From Candidatus Planktophila limnetica (GTDB lineage: Bacteria > Actinomycetota > Actinomycetes > Nanopelagicales > Nanopelagicaceae), in contig JAPOHK010000073.1 in the NCBI GenBank assembly GCA_029979485.1, forward strand, positions 1-5,469: 5,469 nt of DNA, in the 5' to 3' direction. A model generated the notes under the pieces. That model made no database searches, had not been told where the DNA came from, and saw nothing but the letters and a program-made list of their open reading frames with translations. Below, piece by piece: positions 1-5,361 of this stretch. Made by a program: the position numbers and the translations under genes. Every line of letters begins with the position of its first letter. Positions within the stretch are counted from its first letter, which is position 1.

Positions 1-651
1 TGATCCAAAATTCGCGGATTGGGCTGAATATCCTGCCGTTCCAGTTAAAGTGTTTATAAATGAAAATGCACCGAGTGCGACTGTAGTCACCCCGCTTGTT
101 CCCGGACTCCCTGCTGCACCCGTAGCACCAGTTGCACCAGTACTTCCTGCTGGTCCGGGAGGTCCCGCTGGACCAGCACTTCCAGATGCACCCGCTGCAC
201 CGGTTTCACCAGCTGTTCCATTTGATCCTGCAGCTCCAGTTAATCCTGTTGCACCGGTACTTCCAGTTGCTCCTGCTGTGCCTGCAACTGTTGATGTATT
301 TGTAACGGTTTTACCGTCTGATCCTGCAACACCTGGTGAGCCTGGTTTGCCATCTGTTCCTGCAGTGCCTGCTGTGCCACGTAATGAAATAGGAAGTGGC
401 CATGCATTGTTTTTCTTTGGACCGTACATGTTCAAGTTCTTTGTATCAATGTAGAAATCACCATTGATTCCAATGGATTTTGTTGGTGCACTTACTCCGT
501 TGAGAATTGTGTTCGGAATTGAATTCGCTGTTCTGCCTGCAGACTTTAATTTGATGACGGATTTCGTAGCTGCAAAACCTGGCTGAACAGCGAAAAGTGA
601 GAGTGCGCAAAAGATTGAAATAAGTCGAAAATAAGTGCGAGGTCTGTTCAT
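1..651 (-). CDS. Secreted collagen-like (Gly-X-Y repeat) protein, 3' end outside window
   Basis: Read on the minus strand from the ATG at 651-649, this frame stays open for 217 codons to the window edge, so the C-terminus is missing. Seen: residues 1-27 form a signal peptide (basic MNRPR start, hydrophobic core about 9-22, likely cleavage after G-F-A at 25-27). Residues 60-90 hold the linker GDFYIDT...MYGPK...W, which I know from many bacterial collagen-like and tail-fibre-like proteins just before the collagen block. Residues 92-112 are 7 uninterrupted Gly-X-Y triplets, 113-123 an interruption, and 124-186 another 21 triplets. A non-repetitive segment starts at 188 (VTTVALGAFSF). The triplets are rich in Ala and Thr with few Pro. 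A good Shine-Dalgarno lies 8 nt upstream of the ATG. Inference: an exported, possibly surface-associated, trimeric rod-like protein for adhesion or envelope structure; no enzymatic domain is visible. It is divergent from the secreted-protein gene at 877. The family assignment is firm, the role unknown. Confidence 0.86.
   Translation of the reverse strand, partial: MNRPRTYFRLISIFCALSLFAVQPGFAATKSVIKLKSAGRTANSIPNTILNGVSAPTKSIGINGDFYIDTKNLNMYGPKKNNAWPLPISLRGTAGTAGTDGKPGSPGVAGSDGKTVTNTSTVAGTAGATGSTGATGLTGAAGSNGTAGETGAAGASGSAGPAGPPGPAGSTGATGATGAAGSPGTSGVTTVALGAFSFINTLTGTAGYSAQSANFGS
94..378 (-). repeat. Gly-X-Y coding repeat, two blocks
   Basis: The DNA at 313-378 and 94-282 has a strict 9-nt/3-codon periodicity, with GGN every third codon on the minus strand. 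The blocks are separated by a 33-bp non-repeat codon stretch. The third positions vary between units (GGTGCAACT, GGTGCTACG, GGAGCTGCA), so this is an old, diverged repeat rather than a fresh tandem expansion. It could still change length by recombination. Confidence 0.85.
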
Positions 652-659
652 GGGAGAAG

Positions 660-666
660 CTCCTTT
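660..666 (-). promoter_or_regulatory. Shine-Dalgarno of the collagen-like gene
   Basis: Minus-strand AAAGGAG ends 8 nt before the ATG at 651-649. Together with the signal peptide that follows directly, it fixes the start of the collagen-like gene and shows that the minus strand is the coding strand here. Confidence 0.8.
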
Positions 667-696
667 AGGTTGTCTTCAGTCTGCGCTCTTCTATGA

Positions 697-780
697 CCCA
701 CAGGAATAGGTCTAGCCCTACACGGCGGAATGTGACGGGGCTCCCAAGGAGCGTGAAATATTCACATGGACCCCACAGGA
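697..780. repeat. Pair of 9-bp direct repeats CCCACAGGA
   Basis: CCCACAGGA occurs at 697-705 and 772-780, exactly 75 bp apart start to start. Both copies are preceded by a similar ATG(G)ACC context and followed by an A/T pair. They could be paired sites for a DNA-binding protein or chance; the sequence alone does not decide. Confidence 0.3.
740..765. repeat. Two abutting 13-bp inverted repeats (5-3-5)
   Basis: GCTCC-CAA-GGAGC fills 740-752 and GTGAA-ATA-TTCAC fills 753-765. Each is a perfect 5-bp inverted repeat around a 3-bp centre, and there is no base between them. They sit near the middle of the divergent region. They could be operator sites for dimeric regulators or small hairpins in a leader transcript. 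Existence is certain; function is inference. Confidence 0.45.
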
Positions 781-850
781 TTCTCGCCTTTCTTTTTGAA
801 TATGAGGGGGTTTATTACGACTAGTTAATGGCGTGGGGCTATTAATGAAG

Positions 851-863
851 GTTCCTCCGGAAC
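851..863 (+). promoter_or_regulatory. Small inverted repeat just before the Shine-Dalgarno at 864-870
   Basis: GTTCC-TCC-GGAAC is a perfect 5-bp inverted repeat with a 3-nt centre ending directly before the Shine-Dalgarno. In RNA it could form a small hairpin whose base abuts the ribosome site. The stem is short, so an effect on translation is only a possibility. Confidence 0.3.
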
Positions 864-870
864 GAAAGGA
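864..870 (+). promoter_or_regulatory. Shine-Dalgarno of the 208-aa secreted protein gene
   Basis: GAAAGGA lies 6 nt before the ATG at 877, a normal spacing. It selects this ATG over the out-of-frame ATGs at 828 and 845. Confidence 0.75.
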
Positions 871-876
871 CAGTCA

Positions 877-1503
877 ATGTCAAAGAGAACTATTGCAACT
901 GTTGTACTAACAACTGTTGCGCTTACCGCTGGTGGATTCGGAGCTGCGAATGCAGCGACAAAATCTACGCGAACTGTTGTCACTAAATCTGTTACAAAAG
1001 TTTCGCAAGCTGGTGTGAATGCACGCGGACTGGGCGGGCCAGTTGCTGCACTAGATGCCATCCTGTCTGGTTTAGTTACAAAGGGAACAATTACTCAGGT
1101 TCAAGCAGATGCAGTTAAGGCAGCAGTGTTGAGTGCTGCAGAAACCGCAAAAGCAAATCGTCCTGCAAAGGTCGGTGGACCAGATCGCGCAGCAATGGAT
1201 GCATTGATTTCTTCAACGCTAGGGATTGATTCAGCAACTATTAAGTCACGCTTGAAAGCAGGAGAAACTCTTGCTGCAATCGCTGGCGATAAGAAAGATG
1301 CATTAATTGCAGCTCTCGTTGCTGAACATTCAAAGAGAATCGATGCGAAAGTTACTGCTGGAAAAATCACTGCCGCTCAAGCAACTACTTTGAAAGCTAA
1401 TCTGCTTGCTCACGTGACAGAAGAAGTTAACGAAGTAAAGGGCAAGCGTGGTCACGGTGGAACTACAGGAGCGCCAGCTCCGCTAGGAACGCCAACTAAC
1501 TAA
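877..1503 (+). CDS. Secreted Ala/Lys-rich helical protein of unknown function
   Basis: Length is 208 residues; start ATG is supported by GAAAGGA 6 nt upstream. Seen: a signal peptide at 1-26 (MSKR, hydrophobic core 6-22, cleavage motif A-N-A at 24-26), so the mature protein is about 182 residues and exported, with no lipobox cysteine and no second membrane segment. The mature part is rich in Ala, Lys, Thr and Val and looks all-helical. An internal repeat is visible: about 64-85 and 156-177 share V-T-x-G-x-I-T-x-x-Q-A-x-x-x-K-A-x-x-L. Between them, 121-150 (IKSRLKAGETLAAIAG then DALIAALVAE) resembles a segment I know from other uncharacterised actinobacterial secreted proteins. The G-x-I/L-T-x-x-Q-A motif also recalls the YckD-like DUF2680 helical motif, a weak resemblance. 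The tail (187-208, Gly/Pro/Thr-rich) is probably disordered. The gene is closed by its own terminator, so it appears monocistronic and should be well expressed. No function can be assigned. Confidence 0.9.
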   Translation: MSKRTIATVVLTTVALTAGGFGAANAATKSTRTVVTKSVTKVSQAGVNARGLGGPVAALDAILSGLVTKGTITQVQADAVKAAVLSAAETAKANRPAKVGGPDRAAMDALISSTLGIDSATIKSRLKAGETLAAIAGDKKDALIAALVAEHSKRIDAKVTAGKITAAQATTLKANLLAHVTEEVNEVKGKRGHGGTTGAPAPLGTPTN

Positions 1504-1530
1504 ATATTCGTACCTCCTCCTTACGGGTAG

Positions 1531-1575
1531 AAAGACCCGCTACTAAGAAATTAGTGGCGGGTCTTTCGTTTTGTT
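1531..1575 (+). terminator. Strong rho-independent terminator
   Basis: Arms 1531-1546 and 1551-1566 pair over 16 bp with a single T:G wobble, around a GAAA tetraloop (1547-1550). The lower half of the stem is AAAGACCCGC against GCGGGTCTTT. The T-rich tail CGTTTTGTT follows at 1567-1575. It lies 27 bp after the stop of the secreted-protein gene and ends that transcript. On the minus strand there is no T-run after the hairpin, so it acts in one direction. Confidence 0.94.
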
Positions 1576-1600
1576 GCGGTCAGCGTGAGAGTATTTCGCC

Positions 1601-2056
1601 ATGCGCGTACATATCGGTAGTGATCATGCTGGGCTTGAATTAAAGAACGCACTCGTTGATCACTTAAAGAGTTCTGGTCACGACGTTGTTGATCATGGGC
1701 CACATGTATACGACGCACTCGATGATTACCCGGTATTTTGTATTCCAGCAGCGCAAGGTGTTGCAAATGAAAAAGGTTCCTTTGGAATCGTTTTGGGTGG
1801 ATCAGGAAATGGCGAGCAAATGGCAGCCAATAAAGTTAAGGGAATCCGCGCAGCACTTGTTTGGAGCGTTGAGACGGCAAAATTGGCTCGCGAACATAAT
1901 GACGCCAACGTCATAGCAATTGGTGGACGTATGCATCCCATCGAAGTCTGTAAAGAACTTATTGATGTTTTTCTAGCGACACCATTTAGTAACGATGAAC
2001 GACACATCCGTCGTATTGGACAAGTTTCTAACTTTGAAACTAATGGTTCTATCTAG
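1601..2056 (+). CDS. rpiB: Ribose-5-phosphate isomerase B
   Basis: The cytosolic enzyme interconverts ribose 5-phosphate and ribulose 5-phosphate in the non-oxidative pentose phosphate pathway. The 151-residue length is normal for the RpiB/LacAB family. Seen: G-S-D8-H9-A-G at the N-terminus; the anion-hole and catalytic loop GGSGNGEQMAANKV at 66-79; H99 in REHND; GGR110MH; and F-S-N-D-E-R-H135-I-R-R at 129-138. Known: E. coli-type RpiB has a catalytic cysteine in that loop, while the mycobacterial type has a glutamate (Glu75 in M. tuberculosis). Here E72 takes that place, so this is the actinobacterial type. The start matches the family's MRVxxGxDHAG. The Shine-Dalgarno is weak (GAGAG, 9 nt upstream), and only 25 bp separate the start from the preceding terminator. 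The stop overlaps the trmB stop tail to tail. Confidence 0.97.
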   Translation: MRVHIGSDHAGLELKNALVDHLKSSGHDVVDHGPHVYDALDDYPVFCIPAAQGVANEKGSFGIVLGGSGNGEQMAANKVKGIRAALVWSVETAKLAREHNDANVIAIGGRMHPIEVCKELIDVFLATPFSNDERHIRRIGQVSNFETNGSI

Positions 2057-2727
2057 CCTTTAGCAACGTAGTGAAAATCGCTGACTCGATGATCTTTAGC
2101 TAAACCTTTGCCTTCAAACTTTGTGTATGGCCGCCAATCGGGACGATCAACTTCTCCCCCGGTAAATTCAATGGAAGCGGAGAAAACATCTCTGATCCAT
2201 TCAGCGTAGGGAACCCAATCTGTTGCGATATTTATATATCCACCTGATTTTAGTTTTTGGTGAATAAGTGTCAGGAATTCGGCGTTAACAATTCTGCGTT
2301 TGTTATGTTTTAACTTTGGCCATGGATCTGGGAAGAAAAGGTGGAATCCATTGATGCTGTGATTGGCAAACATGGTCTGCAGAATTTCGATGGCATCGCC
2401 TTCGATTATGTAAACATTAGTTAAGTCGTGCTCTTCAATCAGTGAGAGGAGCTTTCCAATTCCGGGTGGATGAACTTCAATGGCGATGTATCCATTTTCT
2501 GGATGAGCTTTTGCAATTTCTGCGGTGGCATCGCCCATTCCAAATCCAATTTCAACAATTACTTCTTTTGCTGCAGGAAAGAACTTATCGATATCAATCG
2601 TGGTACCGAATTCAATTCCAAATCGGTCCCAGGAGCGAATAAGGGCAGCATTTTGCGCTCGAGTCATCCGCTTGCCACGCAAGCGAAAGCTCTTAATCCC
2701 AGAATTGCGCGATTCCTGTTGTTCCAC
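2053..2727 (-). CDS. trmB: tRNA (guanine-N7-)-methyltransferase TrmB
   Basis: SAM-dependent enzyme forming m7G at position 46 in the variable loop of tRNAs, in the cytosol. The 224-residue length fits the family. Seen: the N-terminal family signature I-K-S-F-R-L-R-G-x-R-M-T at 11-22; SAM motif E59-I-G-F-G-M-G65; the acidic E84-V-H-P-P-G strand end; G110-D111; the hallmark FFPDPWPK at 131-138 followed by HNKRR at 141-145; T169-D-W; and the C-terminal T202-K-F-E with a following KG. All signature elements are present, so it should be active. Start: GTG at 2727-2725, the only start codon in frame between the upstream stop (2748-2746) and the N-terminal signature, with a modest Shine-Dalgarno AAGAG 7 nt before it. 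It converges with rpiB, sharing the CTAG at 2053-2056, and diverges from pepN. Confidence 0.96.
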   Translation of the reverse strand: MEQQESRNSGIKSFRLRGKRMTRAQNAALIRSWDRFGIEFGTTIDIDKFFPAAKEVIVEIGFGMGDATAEIAKAHPENGYIAIEVHPPGIGKLLSLIEEHDLTNVYIIEGDAIEILQTMFANHSINGFHLFFPDPWPKLKHNKRRIVNAEFLTLIHQKLKSGGYINIATDWVPYAEWIRDVFSASIEFTGGEVDRPDWRPYTKFEGKGLAKDHRVSDFHYVAKG

Positions 2728-2794
2728 AGGGCAACTCTTACATGATTAGATATCAACCTGAAATCACACGCGTTAAACATTCTGAGGAGTTCTT
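2728..2794. promoter_or_regulatory. Divergent trmB-pepN intergenic region
   Basis: Only 67 bp separate the GTG of trmB from the GTG of pepN, so both promoters must lie here or inside the neighbouring gene ends. On the minus strand TCTAAT (2750-2745) matches a -10 hexamer at 5 of 6 bases, but no good -35 is found at 17 bp. It would start trmB RNA about 10 nt before its GTG. No convincing pepN promoter is seen. Confidence 0.35.
2784..2789 (+). promoter_or_regulatory. Shine-Dalgarno of pepN
   Basis: GAGGAG lies 5 nt before the GTG at 2795. It decides this non-ATG start, which also yields the family's expected N-terminus MPGxNLTRDEA. Confidence 0.85.
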
Positions 2795-5335
2795 GTGCCA
2801 GGAGTAAATCTGACCCGCGACGAAGCCGCTACACGCTCTACTCTGGTTAAAACCCACAGTTATCGAATTGATCTTGATCTAACAACAAGTGCGCAAACCT
2901 TTATTGCTAAGACAACTGTGAAATTCTCCGGATTGAAGCCAGGACAGAGCACATTCATCGATGCCGTTGGAAAGCGCGTTATCGCAGCTTCGCTCAATGG
3001 TGTTGCCTTTGAAGTTAAGGATTACGACGGGCAAACAATTCATCTGCCAGCACTCGCTGCTGAAAACGAACTCATTTTGGAAATTGAAGCTAATTACTCA
3101 AACACTGGCGAAGGCTTGCACCGATTCGTAGATCCTGCCGATAACGAAGTTTACCTCTACACGCAATTTGAAACAGGCGATGCTCGTCAAATGTATGCAT
3201 GCTTTGATCAACCAGATCAAAAGGCGACTTTTACAATTAGTGCAATAACCCCAAAGCACTGGGAAGTGATCTCAAATTACGAAATTGATTCCGTTACTGA
3301 TGTTGGATCAGATTCAAAGAAAGTGCAATTTAAAGAGTCTCAAATTATTTCAACCTACGTAACAGCAATCGTGGCTGGTCCCTATCAACACGTACACGAC
3401 GAGTACGTTGGCGAGAAGACGATTCCCCTCGGAATCTATGCCCGCAAATCATTCTTCCATCACGTCGATGCCGACAATATCTTTAAAGTCACCAAGCAAG
3501 GTTTTGCTTACTTCGAAAAAACATTCGGTTTGGCTTATCCATTTGGTAAATACGATCAGCTCGCGGTTGCCGAATACAACTGGGGCGCAATGGAAAATGT
3601 TGGTTGTGTAACGTTTCACGAAGATGTTTTGATTTTCAGAAGCAAGGTCACTGAAAGCAAACACTTAGGTCGCGCCAGCACAATCCTTCACGAAATGGCA
3701 CACATGTGGTTTGGCGATCTTGTCACCATGAAATGGTGGGAAGACTTGTGGCTCAACGAGTCCTTCGCTGAATGGGCTTCATACATGGCAACAAGTGAAG
3801 CTACTCAATACAAAACTGCGTGGACAGAATTTAATGCGCTACGCAAGAACTGGGCCTATCGCCAGGATCAACTATCGACAACTCATCCAATTGCAACAGA
3901 GATGAAGGATCTCGAAGATGTGAAGACAAACTTTGATGGAATTTCTTATGCAAAGGGAGCCTCTGTTCTTCAGCAATTAGTCGAGCATGTTGGTCGGGAA
4001 AACTTCATTAAGGGTCTTCGTATTTACTTCACTAAGCACGCATTTAAAAATACAACTCTGAATGACCTCATGGTCGAACTAGAAGCAACAAGTGGGCGCG
4101 ATCTAAAACCGTGGGCTGCAACATGGTTGCAAACTGCAGGTGTAAATACTCTGCGCCCAGAAATCGAAATCGAATCTGGTGTCTACAAAAAACTTGCAAT
4201 TAAGCAAGAAGCACCGACAATGCCTGTTGGCTCAAAAGAGTTGCGTCCACATCGTTTGCGCGTAGCTCTCTTTGATATCGCTGGAGATTCACTCGTAAAG
4301 CGAAAGAGCGTTGCATTAGATGTCGCTGGTGCTCTCACTGACGTAACGGAGCTTCAAGGCGAAAAAGAAGCAGACTTGGTTTTAATCAATGACGGCGATC
4401 TAACGTATGCAAAACTGCGCTTTGATGAGCGTTCAATCGCAACACTTAAATCTCATCTTGGCGGACTTAACGAACCTCTGGCTCGCGCACTTATTTGGGC
4501 ATCACTATGGGATTCAGTTCGAGATGGCGAACTCAGCGCATCTGATTACATTACTATCGCTTTGAATGCGCTTGGTACAGAGTCAGATATTTCAATCGTT
4601 TCTGCAACTAATACGAATATTGAAACCGCTATCTGGCAATATGCAGCCCCTTCTCATCGTCCCGCTCTACGTGCAAAAGTTTCTGATGCACTCAATAAAT
4701 TCCTCAAAGCATCTGCTGCCGGAAGCGATCATCAACTTGCATTTGCACGTGGTTTTGCAGAATCAGCAGCAACCCCAGAGCAGAGTAAAGAAATTATTGA
4801 AATCCTCAATGGATCAATAAATGGACTGACAATTGATGCTGAACTCCGCTGGCACTTAGTTATCTGTGCCGTTAAGCGCGGGCTATTAGGTGCATCAGAT
4901 ATTGATGCAGAGTTAGCTAAAGACAACACGGCACACGGAAAGCAATACGGAGCACTTGCTCACGCTGCAATCCCAACCGCGCAAGCTAAAGAAAAAGCAT
5001 TTACATCTGTTACAACTGAGAATCTCAGCAACACAATTCACGCATACACATGCCGTGGATTTAACGTTGCTCTGCATTCAGAATTGCTGACTCCATTTAT
5101 AGATCGCTATTTTGCGATTCTGATTGATCTCTGGAACACCAAGGGTTATGAAATCGCTGAAACAACAGCGACGATGCTCTTTCCTGGATTTATTGTTAGC
5201 GACGAGACTTTGGCGAAGGCACAAAATTGGCTCGATGTGACTGGTAAGGATGCACCTAATGCACTTCGTCGAGTTATCACAGAAGGTCGTGACGCACTCG
5301 CTCGATCACTTCGTGCACAGAAAAAGGATGCTTAA
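2795..5335 (+). CDS. pepN: Aminopeptidase N (M1 family zinc metallopeptidase)
   Basis: Removes N-terminal amino acids from peptides in the last step of cytosolic protein and peptide turnover. No signal peptide is present. The 846-residue length is close to the roughly 850-860 of actinobacterial PepN. Seen: beta-rich N-terminal domain (1-200) with Q124-F-E126-T-G-D-A-R for substrate amino-terminus binding; exopeptidase motif G264-A-M-E-N268; zinc site H299-E300-M-A-H303 plus N-E322, that is HExxH-x18-E; catalytic tyrosine Y385 in ISYAKGA; and a helical C-terminal ERAP1-like domain from about 530 to the end. All metal and catalytic residues are intact. The N-terminus MPGVNLTRDEA closely resembles the one I remember from Streptomyces and mycobacterial PepN and supports the GTG start. 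It lies next to rpiB as in mycobacteria, here with trmB between them on the other strand. The 3' end faces a convergent small membrane-protein gene 9 bp away. Confidence 0.99.
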   Translation: MPGVNLTRDEAATRSTLVKTHSYRIDLDLTTSAQTFIAKTTVKFSGLKPGQSTFIDAVGKRVIAASLNGVAFEVKDYDGQTIHLPALAAENELILEIEANYSNTGEGLHRFVDPADNEVYLYTQFETGDARQMYACFDQPDQKATFTISAITPKHWEVISNYEIDSVTDVGSDSKKVQFKESQIISTYVTAIVAGPYQHVHDEYVGEKTIPLGIYARKSFFHHVDADNIFKVTKQGFAYFEKTFGLAYPFGKYDQLAVAEYNWGAMENVGCVTFHEDVLIFRSKVTESKHLGRASTILHEMAHMWFGDLVTMKWWEDLWLNESFAEWASYMATSEATQYKTAWTEFNALRKNWAYRQDQLSTTHPIATEMKDLEDVKTNFDGISYAKGASVLQQLVEHVGRENFIKGLRIYFTKHAFKNTTLNDLMVELEATSGRDLKPWAATWLQTAGVNTLRPEIEIESGVYKKLAIKQEAPTMPVGSKELRPHRLRVALFDIAGDSLVKRKSVALDVAGALTDVTELQGEKEADLVLINDGDLTYAKLRFDERSIATLKSHLGGLNEPLARALIWASLWDSVRDGELSASDYITIALNALGTESDISIVSATNTNIETAIWQYAAPSHRPALRAKVSDALNKFLKASAAGSDHQLAFARGFAESAATPEQSKEIIEILNGSINGLTIDAELRWHLVICAVKRGLLGASDIDAELAKDNTAHGKQYGALAHAAIPTAQAKEKAFTSVTTENLSNTIHAYTCRGFNVALHSELLTPFIDRYFAILIDLWNTKGYEIAETTATMLFPGFIVSDETLAKAQNWLDVTGKDAPNALRRVITEGRDALARSLRAQKKDA

Positions 5336-5344
5336 ATACGTCAC

Positions 5345-5361
5345 TTACTCAATATGAGTAA
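5345..5361. terminator. Possible weak hairpin between convergent genes
   Basis: TTACTCA-ATA-TGAGTAA is a perfect 7-bp inverted repeat around 3 bases, placed 9 bp after the pepN stop and containing the stop codon of the opposing gene. The stem is AT-rich and no T-run follows directly on the plus strand (a T5 comes 16 bp later, at 5382-5386), so it would be a poor intrinsic terminator. It could stall or process both convergent transcripts. Confidence 0.3.

Larger units (their letters stand above)
652..876. promoter_or_regulatory. Divergent intergenic control region of two exported-protein genes
   Basis: This 225-bp non-coding stretch lies between two divergent start codons, so it must contain both promoters unless transcription starts elsewhere. 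It holds both Shine-Dalgarno sites, two abutting 5-3-5 inverted repeats (740-765), a third of the same geometry just before the plus-strand Shine-Dalgarno (851-863), and a 9-bp direct repeat (697-705 and 772-780). I could not find a convincing sigma70-type -35/-10 pair at 16-18 bp spacing in either direction. TATTAAT at 840-846 is the best -10-like string for the plus-strand gene, with no good -35. The role as control region is inferred from position. Confidence 0.5.

Noticed and set aside
94..378. Repeats at the left edge as a CRISPR array or tandem DNA repeat element
   Set aside because: The periodicity is 9 nt and codon-based with no unique spacers; it is explained by the collagen triplets.
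50..454. Plus-strand open frame giving a Pro/Ala/Val-rich 134-residue protein
   Set aside because: It is the mirror of the Gly-X-Y codons on the minus strand (Gly/Ala codons read backwards give Pro/Ala/Val). The minus strand has the Shine-Dalgarno, signal peptide and family linker; the plus frame has none.
697..780. CCCACAGGA pair as ends or target duplication of an insertion sequence
   Set aside because: The 75-bp interval contains no transposase fragment and the copies are direct, with no terminal inverted repeats.
828..910. Tiny leader frames: ATG at 828 (MAWGY then stop) and ATG at 845 overlapping the 877 start
   Set aside because: The TAA of the first shares a base with the second ATG, which resembles translational coupling, but neither has a properly spaced Shine-Dalgarno and the content has no attenuator features such as runs of one amino acid.
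825..1370. Minus-strand open frames opposite the secreted-protein gene
   Set aside because: They lack Shine-Dalgarno sites and coherent domains, and they lie antisense to a gene with a clear signal peptide, ribosome site and terminator.
2741..2743. ATG on the minus strand as an alternative trmB start
   Set aside because: It is out of frame with trmB (16 bases from the GTG), so it cannot give the conserved N-terminal signature.
3408..3664. Small open frames on both strands inside pepN
   Set aside because: They overlap the region leading to the conserved GAMEN motif of pepN and encode nothing recognisable; shadows of the real frame.
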